A stretch of 64,000 nucleotides of DNA from Patagioenas fasciata (GCF_037038585.1 NC_092521.1:71414898-71478897), one strand, 5' to 3'. Counted from the stretch's first letter, positions 12,320 through 27,215 are shown. Translations and numbers: made by a program. The notes: generated by a model from the letters alone, not told the origin.

Positions 12320-15300
12320 GATCATTGCCACTGGCTCCGCCATGACAGGGTGCATGGCTCGCCACTACACCACGCACAAAGCAGTTGTAACACTCGTCTG
12401 ATTCCCTGACAATTGCAAGTGCAGCATGGTGGAAGAACACATAAATCAAGGACAGAACATGTATTGCCTTATTCACACTGACAACATGCCAAGAAATTTC
12501 AGATTCTTGAGAGTAACCATGAGTAGTTCTTCAACTGTTTTCATCATGGGTAATCACTGTACATCACTGTACATTTCAGAAAAGCAGTATCCTTATAGTA
12601 TAACAGGAATAGTCTTCAGCCTCTCCTGTTAATTTAACATAGTTTTCTTGACCTAAATATATTACCTGTTCCTCTTTTTGTACCTGGTCTTGTCTGAAGC
12701 AAGCAGATGCTGTTGACTACCATTAGTGAAATTTTTCAGCATAGGAAAAAAAAAAACAAACACCTACTTTTGCCATAACCTTTGTGAGAGCATGTTTCTA
12801 ACTACAGCCATCTATTGGTAACCACAGCCAAACATCAGTCTGAATACTATGGTTGTAACAAAGTAACATATTTGGATACACATCTGGAGGAAGCATGTCA
12901 ATGCTCCAGCTACAAGTTAGCTCACATGAAGGTAAAAAACCACTTGAGGACAAAACCGCTTAAGATCACAGCATCACAGCATTCAAACAAAGTATCATCT
13001 AAATAGTACAGGCCACAACTACTTGACTTTAAACACAAAAAGACATTAGAAAGGGTTTCCTCAGCACAAAGTGGGAAACTCTCTGAAAGAGGACTCCATG
13101 AACACCTGCAGTGCTTTCTCAAAGTTTCACGCAGACGCAGTTTTCTTTATCTATCAGACACCATTATAAGGGCCTTGAATATCTCTGGACCAAACACAAT
13201 CACAGGAGAGGACTGAATCTGGAATGCCCATGAGAAAGAGCTTAGGAGGACTTACCTATTTCATGTGCACTCAATAACCGTTGATTTAGCACCAACCATG
13301 CAGGCTGGTAAGATCTTTTCCCCCAACACTGTTAAGCTCGGAGCCCTGTGCAGGCTGCCCTGAGCCGCCCCTGTCCATGGTACTCGGCCAACCACCCCCG
13401 TGGTGACACGGGCCACCGCGTGCACCGAGTTTGGCTCAGTGTGGCACATCCAATCACACAGTGGCTACACCAGGTTTGGAAAGACATGCACTATAGTTCT
13501 GTTGGCCAAAAGCTGGTTCTGCTGGCATGGATTAGTGAATAGGATTCTGGCTTGCTTTCCTGATTTTGGAAATCTCAAGTCTTTCTACTCAGGTCTTTGT
13601 TCAGCTGAGGTAACGTGGGTAAAACCTCTTGAAATTACAATTGTGCCATCCATGAATGTCAGGAATGCAAAGCAACTAAGTCCAGCCTTTGAAAATACAG
13701 GGCTCTTTGGTGTCATTCAGTTCCAGTGGAATCAAGTACAGAACATAAGTCTTTTTTCCAACTAAACCCTGTGGTTCAGGCAGACTCTGGTCCTGACCAG
13801 CCTGGCAGTTCCAGGCATGACAGGATGGTTGTATGTAGTCATAAGAGATCTAGTTCTCTGAGTTTACAGGTGGTCCAAATGTCCTTCCCAACTTGTTCTT
13901 CTAGAATCAGCATGGCTAAAAAGTATGCATTGCGTAGTGTTTTTTGTCTGTATAGTACATACCCTATGGACACAAAATATTACAAAGTTGGCTCCTAATC
14001 TTAAATTCTTTCATGGTTTCCATTTCACACTTGTCTACAGAGGTCTAGAGAAAGGTGACACTCACAGTGCGTGACCTCAGACACCAAATATAGGAGCCCG
14101 GTGTTCCTGAGATGTTATAAACTTTTGAAATAACTTGTATGACACTTAAAACAGTCTCTACTAACCATATGCAAACAGCTAAGACCTCTCAATACTCCAT
14201 CACTGGAGCTCAAAAGTTCCCAGATGCTGCACACCAAGGAAGGACATGGCACTCACAATAATAGCAGGCAGCTTGCAAGGAGTTTCTGGTTTTCTTTTAA
14301 ATGAACTATCTGGTTACTCAGATGGTGGGGAGGAGAATTCCAACCTGAATGCCAAAGGAAACAAATTTTAAACCCAGAGCGGTTCAAAGAAATAAAAGAG
14401 TAAAGGGAGGAACTCTGACAGAAAGCCTGATGAGCATCAGAGAGTTATGGAAAGAGATGAAATGACTGGGATAAATGAGGGAAGTAATGGGAAAGACTAA
14501 AAGCTATTTGGCTGGAGGGAACATAGGGATTAGGACTATGTGATGTGAGTGATGTTGGAGAAAGAAATTGACAAGAGATACGAGACCAAAGTTGTCACTA
14601 CATACTTGTTACGGGTACTTTAACACTCTCACTGGTTTATTTGTCTCAGGCCAAACTCAGGGTTTTGCTGGGACAGGGGTTTGTGTCCCATCACAGAGAA
14701 CTAGACTGGGAAACTCAACAGTACTAAAAAACATTCCAAAAGAAGAGCAAAATATCCATCTTTTCTCCCAACCCCAAATATCCACCTTTTCATCCTAATT
14801 TTTCAGATGAACGCATTCCTCTGTCAAGTCCATTACACCATTACACAAACACAGCTGTTGTCCCAGAAACCAGAACAGACAGTGCAGAGGTTAGAAGAGG
14901 TGATGGGAAGAAAATATGTTTAAGCTAAGTTGAACTGGTGAAGAATTCATGTACATGAATTTATGAATATTGATAAATGGATACATGATGTAAATGAACT
15001 GTAAAACTGAGGTAGGTTAACAGGAGTTGATGTGGGAAGGGGAAAATGTATACACAGATCAGAGAAAGAAAACTAGGACAAGCTAGGCAAGAGTCTAAAT
15101 AGGAAAAGAAGCCCTAAGAGTAAAGATTAGAAAGCCATAAAACCAGAAAGTACCATATCAAGTCTGAAAAAAACAGCCCAAGGACAAACCTGAAACCAGC
15201 ACTTAGGATTACTGATTTTTTCTGAATTCAGAAAATGTCTGTTCTGAAGTGGCTCGTTTCCTTATCTGCAACACAAAGATAATGCTGCCCTTTCAGCTCT

Positions 15301-18300
15301 TGGATAACATTTAGTGACAAAGCACAAAAAAATCCATAAGGAAAACAAACATTTTATAACAGAGTTTGCATAGCATGAAATAAATCTCAAAGCCTTGAGA
15401 AGGACTGATGATAAGACAAACTACTTAAAAGGTGTTCATTAAGTGCACAGGTGTGATGGTGCTCACTGACTCAAGCAGAGCAGCTGTGGAAAAAGTCGTT
15501 TGATCAAAGACTGGATCAGCTTCCATACAAAAGGGACATGCATGCCTGCAAATTAAGATCATACAGGTATTTCTTAATTATCAAGATTTTTACTAATCAA
15601 CTTAACAGTATTCTTTAGTGCATTTGTCCATAATCATCTTAGAGAACGTAAAAAACCTTTATCAAAAGCACATATAAAAGAATATTCTTAGCAACCAATA
15701 TATCTAGTTAGTAAATACTACAATCAATTTTTCCATCACAGATATTAACCTAAATACTAAAAGTAAGCTCATGGTGATCTAGTACTGGATTTTGAGGAGC
15801 TGGAAACCATGTCTCAAAGTTGTTGCCTCAAAAGCAAAACTCTGGCTGACCTGGATGAGAAAACAGCATCTGCTCTGCACGACCGCCCTCTGCACACAGG
15901 GGCAAGCTACTGAGATTCAGAGCACTCAGGGTGAAAGTCTGTAGACATGGACCCTTGTTCCTCCAGATACTTGAAGTTCATCAAGAGTAAGTGCTGCACA
16001 ACCCCAGCTGTACCCAAAGTCAATTTGGAGCACAAAAATAGGAAGCCAAGGCATAGGGAGATGGTGACAGAGACAGAAGGGAAGGGGATGAAGAAAGGAG
16101 ATTCTTGTCTAGGCCGGTGATAATGTATAGTAGGAAGGAGGAAACAAGATATTGCTCAATATTGGCAGAAGCCTTTAAGATCCACCTATCATTTAAATAA
16201 ACCCACTTAAAACATACTACAGAATTACTAAACCCTGAGTATCCCTTCATTGATTGAAGTCAGTGTGCTGTAAGAGCAGAACCATTTGATGGCACTCCTC
16301 CTGGCAAACACCAGTATTTCTAAAGTTTCTCCATTTCAGGAAACTGTGAAACGTCAAAAGAAAAAATAGTAAATTCTAAAAGAAAGTCTGTCCAGCCCGG
16401 CCTTCCATTAAAGGTAACACTTATGATCTGCCCTTAAACAGTAATCTTTCCTGCGGCATGTCAACGCTTCTTGACTTCCCAGCAGCAGGAAGATCTTTCT
16501 TTATGGACACCCTCTCAGTACCTCACGTACCATTTTCCTTCCTTTATTGTGTCCTTTTGGGCCTGATACTACGTGGAAACCAACTCCGGTGCAAACCTTA
16601 AACTCCTGTATATTCTTTTTCATCCAGAGATTTTTAGATTTATGAGCAAGTTCAGCCTCAGTGCATTGCCTCACTCCTGTAACTTATTCATTGCTTTTTG
16701 GAAACATTGAGCCATGGGACAGAAAGATTCCTGCCTGGGTCTTAATTCCACAGGCCTACAATCCTCCCCACTCTTGTACACCCTGAATACCCCCTCATTT
16801 TTTTCTTTAATGTCTTTCATCACCTTCAGGAGTGGGGGAAAACCCAACCAACGAACCAACCTAACAAAAACAACAACCACAACAACAAAAAGTACTTGTA
16901 TGGTTGGAAGAAGGAAGAATATTTGTTTTCTTGCTGTCAACAAATTGAAGGAGGGAAAGGAAAAAACGACTTTTTATTTCATGGCACCTACATCAGTAAA
17001 CTCTCTTGACTAAAATATCTGGGAAGAAACTTCAAACAAAGTGGCAAATTATTGAAAAATCCACCCTAAGCAACAGAGGTACTGTATTTTCAGCAGCTAG
17101 TGCAAGCTGGCATTCCCATTTGGGTTGCGGGGCATGAGGCAGGGTACGGTCTCCTCTCCTGGTTTCACAGCACCAGCTTTAGCTATTTGAATTTAAATGC
17201 AAAAAAACCCCAGAAAAGCCTCAGACACTGAAAACAGGAAAAACTCCTTGCACAGAAATGTTGAGAAAGAAAACATGTTACAATTAATACATTCATAGTT
17301 TATCAATCCCTACTTTTTGTAAAACCTGTAGCAACAGCATAAACCTGTGCTTTCCCCCACCAGGAGGCAGGGACCCCAACCACAGTTCTGCTCCCTTGGG
17401 CTTGCAGAGGGAAGACACCATAACCTGTGTCTGTCTTTCTACAGCATCTCAGCTTCGCTGCCTCTCCAGGTCTGCTCAAGCCCTGCTCACACGTGCACTG
17501 ATGAGCTTCATGTACATGTGGGGAACAGGAGGATGCCAGCCCACTTTCTCCTCCCTTCACACCAATGCCATCGGCTGCACCAGTCCTGAGTATGGGAGGT
17601 GGTGGGGGGAGAGCAGGAGGGCAATAAGTAGCACTGACAGATGGAAAATTGGTCCTTATACTTCATTACAAAGCAGCAAGAAGACTTTCCGTCTTTTCTC
17701 GTTCCACCTGTGTAAACATGCAGTTATTAGCTACTTTGGCCTTCCCAAGGGGCATGTGCTACTCCTTCTGTGCTCGTCGGGGCTCTCTGTAGAAGAACAG
17801 GAAAGCAGAAACCCTCCACAGCAGCATAGAGAAATGCCAATATTCCCATAAGCTCACTAAGATTGTCCCTCGCTGTCATCAGCCTATGAATATTGTACAG
17901 TTTTTTGTAGACACATATGTATGAACACGGCATTTGTGAAAGGTTAATAATGAATACTGTGCTAATACATGCAAGTCCTATGACATAGCTTTTAAATTCT
18001 TGAATAGTCTATGTTTTTTAATATTTTGATGCAGTAGCAATCACAGCCTCATGGTAATAAGTATTTTAAGAGTTCACAGTTCACTGCTCCAGTTTCCTCA
18101 TTTCACCTATGAGGACATGACTGATAGAAATGTATACGCGTGCACATTTGCAAAAAAACCCCAGACAGACAAGGCTAAGATGTAACTTAAAATAATGCAA
18201 GCATATCTGGATATGGAACTTAACTCTGAAGACATTTGAAGAATTTTATTTTTGACACATCCTTATGTCACACAATAATCACCTTCACAGAATAACAGTC

Positions 18301-21300
18301 AGCACCTTCTAATTATCCTACACAGTTGATCTTACCCCTCTCCTCCTCCTTTGAAGTCCTTAATTTTCCCTGCTTCTGCATCAGGATAGAGCACTTTGTG
18401 TGGCACCCTGGCAATCACCGGCACAAATAGCTGTGGAAGTATCTAACCTTGACATGGGAATAATCAAACACTATTTCCGAACTGTATTTTACTATGCTTT
18501 ATGGGCATATACTCAACACAAGTAATTAATAATGAACTCCCCAGCAGCCATGTACTTTGGGCAAGTATTCATGTCTGTGCTGGCTCATGAATGTTTTTAT
18601 TTTACACACAATTTCTCCTTCTCTAATGAACTAGGTTTTGGATACTTTCAGGCTGAAAGATTACTACAAAAAGGCAGAAGTACTCTGTAATGTGCTCCTA
18701 CTGGTTGGAAACAGTACATTGTTTTCAAGGCTTGTTCATGAAGTTTGAATAGTTAAATCATGTAACATCCACAATGGCTTTAAAGACCCCTGGGACCACT
18801 TCCCAAATACTTATTCTTTGCTTAGTAGTTAAGGATGTGCATTTTTCATGGTTCAGTTCTTTGTTTTATACAGGGTCTGCACAGCCTGAGGTGTCACATT
18901 TCATGGGAATTTCACAAAGCATAAAAAAAAATTACCCAAAACCTGAAGATTCATTTTCATGGAGACAGAAAATAACCCAAAGCCTTCCAGCCTCCATCAG
19001 CTTTAAAAACAAGGGAAATCCATAATTTTATGGTGGTGTTATTGCTGAATTCCATGTAGACCATGAGAACCCCATATCCTCCTCACGAGCAGTCCCAACA
19101 TGAAAGGTCATTTCATATAATGCACAGAGCAAGAACAGCTCCGTTTATTTGTAGATGTGTAAATTACTATAGGGTGGCTAAACTTTTGAACTCAAATTTG
19201 CTTCAGTGCCAATTCCCATCCCAGATGGGGAGGACTTGTACTGTATTCTGTATGTTAGGACCATCTGTCTCTGCTTCCAGATGGATCACGGATCAGAATC
19301 ACAGCCAGGGAGAAGGGAGGGAGAAGGATGAGGGAGGAAAGAGAGGGCAGGGCTTCCTCCACAAACTAAGGGAATACTTAAGGTTGCGTTCGGTAGAAAA
19401 CTCAATGTAACACATGCATAGATCGAGTCTGACAAATATTTTAAAATGAAATGAAGAAAGGAAATGCTAAAAGCAAAGAGAGAATAATTAAAAGGATGTT
19501 TTCCCTCTTTATAAACTGCATGGTTTCTAAGGTTAAGCTCTTCCAACTACCCTTGTACCAGTAAACAAATATATTTAGTCTTAAAAAGATATTTGCAGAA
19601 GTGAAAGAGGATTCAGCTACCGAGCCAAGGAGGTTTAGTGCTTATATTGCTAATCACAGAGATAATAAAATGTGCCCTCTTTTCTGGTACAATGAAGAGC
19701 ACTGTAATCTCATTATTTCTAATCTAAAGAGTTCATGAACCAGGATGCCAAATCCATTTGTATTTTTTCACTCCATGGCTTTTCAGGACACAAAGAGAGG
19801 CACCTCTTGAGGTTTTTGCACACACATAGCAGGAAGAGGTACTGAGCCATCAGGTATAGATCTGATAGGTCTGATATTTCTGGGACTATTACTTTTGATA
19901 CAGACTACAACAAACGGCATGTATAAAGTTCACTGATAGAAAGCTGGTTGTGCAGCTGCTTTCCAAAAGTGAGATACCATGTCTGCATCACAGTGACACC
20001 ATACCTAAGCTCAGCAGTGCTGCTCATTAACAGGTCTTATTAGCACAGGTACACTAGTTTGCTACTAATTTGCTAACACAGCTGTGGTTTGCCAGGTTTG
20101 GTGGGTTTTGCTTGGGGTTTTTTTTGGTGGTGGTGAACCTATGTTGTATTTCCATATGGAGCTGCCCCACACTATGTGGGCGTAACAGCTTCCAGGTAGA
20201 GTTGCCATCTGTTGGTGTGGTTTCATGGGACTGCAGTCTGATGTCCAGCATAAAATGAATGATACAAATGTTCATATTCCTACAGGACAACTGTCCAACT
20301 CTGATATGCTTTCTAGTGGACTCAGCAGAAAGATCAAAGAATGAATTCACAAGGAAACTGAGGTAGCAAGTCCCTCTAAGAAGAAATACTCGTAAGTAAC
20401 CAAGCTTTAGGCACTCAATTTCTCTTTAAAGCACAGGCTCTTACTACAGCTACTTAAGATCAACTGAGAAGTTTACATAATTTTAAAGGACTGCACATAA
20501 GAAGTCAACTTGAATACGTAGAGACATGCAAAAACTTCACAGTCACATAAAGATACCTGCACACTGAAGGTTAAGAGAAGAAAGTCAGGAAAGTTCTCAT
20601 ACTTGGCTTCAGGGAAAGAAATTCAAAAGTAATCCTAATCGTGCACTGTTCCTACTTACTTGGTGATGAGATACTTTTCTACAGCTGGAAAACTTTAAAC
20701 ATGAGTTCTCCAGTTCACACTGAAACAGGAATAATGCAAAGGTATGCATGATACACAGTATTAGCTCAATTTTCACTACTGAACTTACATTATTACCATC
20801 TGTTTTACTGCTGCGTTACCAAGCCAGCAAGACACGTCCATTTAGGACAGACATAGCCTCTCAAAGACATTATTTCTAGTCATCAGATATTCACACAAAC
20901 CCTGCTGATATACTACAATGCTTCACATACATTTACTGTAGAGCATGCTTCCCCGTGCTAAGCACCTGGTAATACCTAACCTTTAACATAAAAGGCCAAA
21001 GCATCTATCAGGGTGAGGAAGGAAAATTCAAGAGCACTGGAAGCATTCACGTCCTTGTAATAATGAGAGGTCTTTTTGACAAAAAACAGCCAGCTGATTA
21101 CTGGAAATGGATCATCCCTCTGTTACAGAGCACACTTATAAACCCAAAGCATTCCTAGTAGCAGTTGGCTCGATGCAGAAATGTCACTGGCTCACTGATA
21201 ACTTCACCTCTGGCTTTCAGAATGAGCGGGTTATCAGCAGCAGTTTCCACCACACACTTGCAAAACCTCATCCTCACCTTCAACTTCCTTTAGCTCCTTG

Positions 21301-22045
21301 ACAGTGTCCTGGTGACAGACAGTAACCAGATGGTCTTTTACCATCCAGCACTGAGTCGTTTCAGGAATTTAATCTGATTTCCCAGAATATGCAGCACGGC
21401 CCTTCATTCTAAAGTTGGCATGCAGGTGGGATCGCATGCCTCTGGTTTTATAAATAGGTCTAACCGCTGGTGGCTTTGGTACACGTCTGTGATTGAGGAG
21501 TCTGCTTGTTCCTTTAGAAAAACTGAGCCCCTGGCCTTGGCATTTGTCAGCAATTCTGATCAACTTTGGTCATTCCTGTGCATGCTCAACGACCCTGTCA
21601 AACAGCCTGATATCTCCTAATTCCAACAGCAGAATTGCTGTCTGCTTTACAATCAGTAGCTCTTACTGCAATTCCTTTTCACTTTTTGATGTTGTCAGCT
21701 ACATACAACATGAGTACAGAGTATGTTGGATCCCACACCCAGGACCATCTTCTATGTTTGCTCTGATGTCTGAAAAGACCAACAGAACTTTATCACTTTA
21801 TCAGAAGCGTGGTGGGCCTGGGATAAGAAAAAACAAAACTGGTTCTACTGCAAACTAGTTTTTCTGTCCAGACTGTTGAATGAAGTATATATAGATTTTT
21901 AACTTTTGGACATACCCTATCTTTTAGATTACGGTAATGGGTTTGGTTTTTTGGGGGGTGAGAGAATAACTTCAAGCAGAAATATAGCCTGCAATCATAA
22001 ATCTTAGCCTCCTTCGAAGCACTTGTTTTCCTATGTTTCAAGAAT

Positions 22046-22062
22046 AAAAAAAAAAAAAAAAA
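22046..22062. repeat. Homopolymer A17
   Basis: Seventeen consecutive A, with no recognised retroelement body upstream. Probably a simple repeat. Confidence 0.8.
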
Positions 22063-25000
22063 CCAACACCACAAAGCAAAAAGACTAAGAACACCAAACA
22101 AAAATTAAAATCATCACCCATCTAGACTTTAAACCCAGATTCTTATTCCATGTAAGCACAAAGCTCTCACTAAATCAGAGGACTGCATTCAAAGAGAGAA
22201 TTTTTAACTCAGACTTAGTTCTTTGACATTTTGTGCTGTAGGAAGGTCAAGGCCTCTTCCTGCTTGGACTGGACACCTGGCTTGTGCTTTCAGACCATAA
22301 GAACAAACTCAAGCTTTTGCTTAATTATGGACACCACTAAATACTGATTTGAATCCACAAGCAGGCAATTAGTGATTCTAGTACACAAATTTGCTCTGCA
22401 AAAAAGGCTGGATGACCTTTTGACAACCTCCTCATTGGATGTGACAGACAGATGAGACAGGATCTCACCAGGTAGAATTTCTTACATCATGGTGTCAGCA
22501 AACTGATTCCTGAACCCCTGTACCTCCTTTATTCAGTGTATTTTTGAAACAACTAAGCCTTGGCCTACACAAGGTGCTTTTCTTTCTCACCTTCCCAATA
22601 GTATTAGATAAATTAACAGAAAACAAAAAGGTTGACATTAACTCTATCCATTATTTAATTAGTCTGTGCTCAGCCATCCCATTTCATGTGTAGCTTGCTC
22701 ATTCTGTGCAAGGGATAGAAGATTTCAAAATTATATTCAAAGCACCTTCAAAATTACAATAAAGCTTATATTAATCCTATCAATTGTCAATGTTTTAACA
22801 TTTCTTTCACCAATTACCATTTATTTTTTTAATATTTAGGCAACACCCACCATACTACAATCTTGTAACTGGGAGAGAAACTTTTAATTTCAGAGCTATG
22901 AGTGAAGTTCATAATTCTTATGGATAATTGTAACCAAAGGGCAGGGGGGTGGGAGGGGAAGGAAGGAGGGAAAAAACCCTCAAAACACAGGGTTTATTTA
23001 CATCTCCATAGTAATTAAATGCAATGTTGATATTTAAATTTAGTATCAAGAAAAAAAGCTGTTTGCTACACTAGAACTAGTCTTTCTACAGAGCAACTCT
23101 TGAGAGAAGCTCTGGCTATTATTGGTTTAGGGCCTATACACTGTACTGTGACAAAAGGTAACACTTTGGGAAAGATACTGTCAAACAAGCCTAATTCAGG
23201 GGACACAAACAGAAATAAAGTCACTCCTTACCATAAAGGATTTCTCAATATTTTATGTAAAAAACACACATCTTCACTTACCCATTAAAGAAACTAAAAC
23301 TTTTGTGACTCATATTTAGTCATTTTTTTGGCAGCTTGGTCTGGCTTGAACCAAGTCAAAACCACTAAGCAGAAATTCACAACCAGGAAATATTAGAGTG
23401 AAACAGCACAGACCTTTAGAAAAAGGAAAGCAATATCCTCAAGAAATAACTTGTACCTGGGAATTCACTGAACCACCTACAACCCTTACGTATAAATACA
23501 CTTCCTACTTATTTTCTCTCCTAGGTCCAAAGCTGTTTTGTTGAAGAGTCCAAACAAACAAAGTCAAAGGAAAGACTTGCAAACTGCTTAGTTGAGACAG
23601 GCAACCTGGCATGGGTGAGACCTGGGGGTGGAAGAGGCAAAGCTGTGCCCAAGGTTGCCCTTTACTGTCACAAGCCCTGCAAACTCGGTTAGGATCACAA
23701 GAAAACAGCAAATAACAGCAAAGGTACTAGATAAATGCAGCCAGAATACGGAACTAAGGAAAAGCCACATCTCTTTTTGATTCAGGTTAAATGCAGTGTA
23801 AATAAGGAGGATCTGTTTCACTCCAGAAGGATCTGCAGGACAAGGACACCACAGCAGGAAGGCACAAAAATTCTAGACAAAGACAACGTACTTTTTTAAT
23901 CTCCGTAACTTAACACTGAGTTTAAAGTTTATGGGACCACCTCAGTGCTAACTATGATGTATCTTCAGTGAAATTTATTAACCTATTCATCAGTACTCTG
24001 AGTTGAGTAAAATGCAGCACTCCAATTATACACACAACTGTCACAAAAAAATCCAATTAATCGCTTCGGTAATCCAAAAATAATAGACCAGAAAAACACT
24101 CTTACATGACGTATTTAATGGTTCTTTTCAGCACCCTCCTCAATGTATTTGAATAAGATTGTCTGCCCACACTGTACTTCCAAACCTATCTTTATCTCCT
24201 TGCACATGCAGACCTATTCAGAAAGTACATGCTGGCTCCTGGAACTGCAAACCAGCTGACATAATCTTGGAGCTGTAACAAGCTTTGAACTTCCTGAAGG
24301 ACAATCAAGACAAATTTAATTTCTGAAATAAAACTCACATCACACAGAAAACTCATATTGTTGTAACAGATGCTAGGATACACTACCCAGAGGGAAACTT
24401 CAGCTTCTTGCACCAGCAAAATATGGAGTTCGGAGGATGGGGGAAAGACCTGATTTCAGAAGACACCAATCCCTAAAAGCATCTTCTTGAAATAAAGTTT
24501 TTAGCTCTATGGCTTACTTCCATATGGTTAGTTTGTGGTGGTGGTGGTTTGTTTGTTTTAGATTTATTTTGAACAAGCTGTGACCACTTGTTAATAACAA
24601 TGCAATAAGATGAGTTTGCAGTTTCCTTGTTATGTTGCCATGGACGTTGGCACTAAGGCTCTGTTTGATCATTCCTTGAATTCGGTGGAATGTCTCTAAC
24701 TGAGACCATGGACCCACCAAGCTCTTCAACATGGCACAACCAGAGAAGCCACACCAAGAAAGAGACCACTGTGATCTCTCAGAATTCTGGATGCTTTAGG
24801 GTAAATCCTAGTAACAAGAAAAAACAATCAATGTGGAAGGAATTCGTTTCAATCGATACCTGGATGATATCAAGTGAGATCTCTGTAAGATGAAGGCACG
24901 TGCAGTAGTGTGGTGACTCAGATGGGACTAACTTCTCTGGTGTCTGCAGATCATTTTGTCAACTGTGCAGCTCAGTGCTCTGGACCTTGTCTGACACTGG

Positions 25001-25914
25001 AGCAGAAGAGCTGCAGGGCTATGCAGAGTTTGGATTATGAGGCCACTTGGATACTCAGGTAGTGTTAAACACCTATAATCAGGCTTCCTTATCTTGGATT
25101 TTCAGTATCTGGCTGCAAAACCCAGTTGAAGGGCAATGTCATCCAGCCATGCTAGATGAATGCTGAGCTGATAAAGGAGTAAATCCCTAGACTGAAGGCC
25201 AGCCTGTCCTATACAGCACCTTTATTTTGCTTCTAGTCTGAATTTTCTGAAAGCACCTATGGCCAGTGTCCTCCCAGAAACTTCTTTCAGCTGTAAAGAT
25301 GATCACTTTTCTTTCACATATTTGTGTGTCCTTGTCTAGTTTCATTGTGGTTAATCATCTCTTGAGTATTTAGAAGCTACTATTTAAGTACATTTATATC
25401 ACTGTACAACTACTGACATACAACATAATTTGTGGTACTGGTTTGGTTTCTTATACACTCCCAAAAGCTGGCATTTGTACAGTCTAATCTTCAAGTTCTT
25501 TAAACGAAGCCACACTTAGTATTTGCATCCTTGCTTTCCATAACTTAACATTTTAGGTTCTTACAAAATTCTTCTCCTTATTTTTCTATTTGTTTTACGC
25601 CACAATTTGCAGCTTGAGTTTTGGCAGCTGAGTACATCAAAGAGACATTTTAAAGACAGCTATATACGTCAGTCTAAGAAAATTCAAATGAGCAATCAAC
25701 CACAGCTATGCATTCATTAGCACTCTCTATTTATTATGAGATCATCCGACAGCACAGATCCCTTGGTGCGACTGTTTTCCCCTCACTCTTAACCCCTCGA
25801 AATACTGAAGGAACTCTCCCAATTTGCAGCCTTGGTCCCTGGTTAGATGAAAAACACACGCATTCATTTGGGCCACATTACAGTAAATCAGCTTTCTGAA
25901 GGCATGTAGATGAC

Positions 25915-26008
25915 GTTCTTTGGGACATAGTTTAGTGCTAGAGTAAGGTTATCATTGGACTCGATGATTCTGAGGGCATCTTCCAAATAATTCTATGATT
26001 CTATGATA
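25915..26008 (+). mobile_element. CR1 LINE 3'-end fragment
   Basis: The segment gttctttgggacatagtt, then attggactcgatgattctga, then ttccaa and two ttctatgat octamer-type repeats, is the diverged 3' end of a CR1 retrotransposon on the plus strand. About 90 bp survive. It is antisense to FHOD3 and lies about 500 bp downstream of the 106-bp exon in gene orientation. Confidence 0.85.
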
Positions 26009-26506
26009 ATCCAGTAACACACCTTCTCCACATCACTCTCCAAACCCTACCTTCACCTGTTATCTTTTAAGTGCAAAGAACAGAAATGTAAACCTCTGAT
26101 TACCTGTTCAACTCCAAAATATCAGATAGCTAAAAATTGTTTCCAGCCAACAGACCTTAAGATATGACTATCTCGCTGTTTATTCCATAGCTACTAATCT
26201 CACTCCAAGAAGTTATTTTGCTCTTTGCCCTTTGACATTTACAATTATCCAGTCACAGCTTTAAAACACCTGTTCTTTCTTAGAATTACAGATTTTCAGT
26301 ATAATCTACAAGAAAAGCTGGACAGTGAAGAGACTATCAATATTTGAATTTTCCAGTTCATCCTGCAGTGAGCATCAATCCCCCCGTAATTTTCCTGTAT
26401 AACATGAAATAATTGGGACCAAACTGAGAAACATGTTCCAAGACAACACAGCAAGTTGTGAGAGCTTCAAAGCAATAAAAACAACTTTTGGGTGCATTTC
26501 CTTTAC

Positions 26507-26612
26507 CTCTCAGGATGTAGTTCTGATAGTTCTGGTCGGCCTCTGCTCCCACTTTGATTAGGCAAGTCAGACCTTCAGCAACCACAAATTCATGAACCAA
26601 GTCCTTGTCATC
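26507..26612 (-). CDS. FHOD3: FHOD3 internal coding exon (106 bp, FH3/DID region)
   Basis: Read on the minus strand, the exon encodes 35 whole codons plus one base, from [15 protein letters not shown] through [21 protein letters not shown] recognise this from memory as the N-terminal GBD-FH3 (armadillo-like, autoinhibitory) region of the formin FHOD3. FHOD3 nucleates, bundles or caps actin and is needed for sarcomere assembly in cardiomyocytes. The acceptor is a pyrimidine-rich tract ending ctcctgtggcag, directly before GATGAC. The donor is GAG/gtaaag. The exon starts in phase 0 and ends in phase 1. It follows the 68-bp exon at 44721-44788 after an 18.1-kb intron, and the phases match. The paralogue FHOD1 is the main alternative, but the wording here ([26 protein letters not shown]) fits FHOD3 better as I remember the family. 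No stop or frameshift is present. The next exon (continuing with an Ala codon) was not found below 26507. Confidence 0.93.
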
Positions 26613-27215
26613 CTGCCACAGGAGAAAGGAAAAGCTGCATTAAAATTTTGAAAGATGAAGAGACAGGCTATATAATAATGTAAATCCAAATGCAAGCCTG
26701 CAGCAGCAACTTTATGTTCCAGGTGATGTAAGCAAGTTGATATGAAAGTTGTTATACAGAAGACCCGAAGCAGAATTCTGAATTTTAAAATCAGAATTAA
26801 ATATACTGATGCAAAGTAAGAAAAAATGAGCTTTTACCTTAAGTCAGCTACAGAAGATTAATATTCATAAAGCATGACTTCTGATTTTTTCATTAAGGGC
26901 TTGCAGACATTCTACCTGATGTTAAAATCTCATCATATCACAGAAACAGACATCCATAAAGTGTCAGTATCAACAAGAGAAGGACATCTACACGCCTTAG
27001 CATAATTGCAGTTTCAGTATTTGAAGTGCATACAACAAAACTTTGAAAATAGGTGTTTATTGCAACGTAATATTATATTCATTATCTTAATGTAATATTA
27101 ATGCACGATATTTAGAATGAGAAGGCTTGGTGTTGAATATAAGAACAACAGCAGATAAAATTCTCACTTTATCATGGAAAATACAGCAAATATAAGAGAA
27201 AATACTCCTTAGAAT

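Larger units (their letters stand above)
9110..25914. other. Mostly unique intronic DNA, no gene recognised
   Basis: I see no exon of a known family, no LTR with target duplications and no CR1 tail across this stretch. Noted items are a 24-bp near-tandem duplication at 12273-12319, a GC-rich block around 13340-13470, GC-richer sequence at 17330-17620 and a short A17 run at 22046-22062. Several open frames of 60-150 codons occur but lack recognisable domains. Confidence 0.55.
1..26506 (-). other. FHOD3: FHOD3 intron, partial (low-coordinate, 3' side)
   Basis: The intron begins at the gtaaag donor (26506 downward) and reaches the window edge. I searched by eye for the next FHOD3 exon, which should begin with an Ala-Leu-Gly-Gln-type segment, and for the exons after it, and found none. 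The intron is therefore probably longer than 26.5 kb. Another small gene nested here cannot be excluded, but no frame in it is recognisable. Confidence 0.7.

Noticed and set aside
17396..17851. 151-codon plus-strand open frame
   Set aside because: Composition-driven frame with overlapping frames on both strands. No recognisable protein.
26358..26600. 80-codon minus-strand frame taken as a whole gene
   Set aside because: Only the part within 26507-26612 is exon. After ILR the frame reads through the gtaaag donor into intron.
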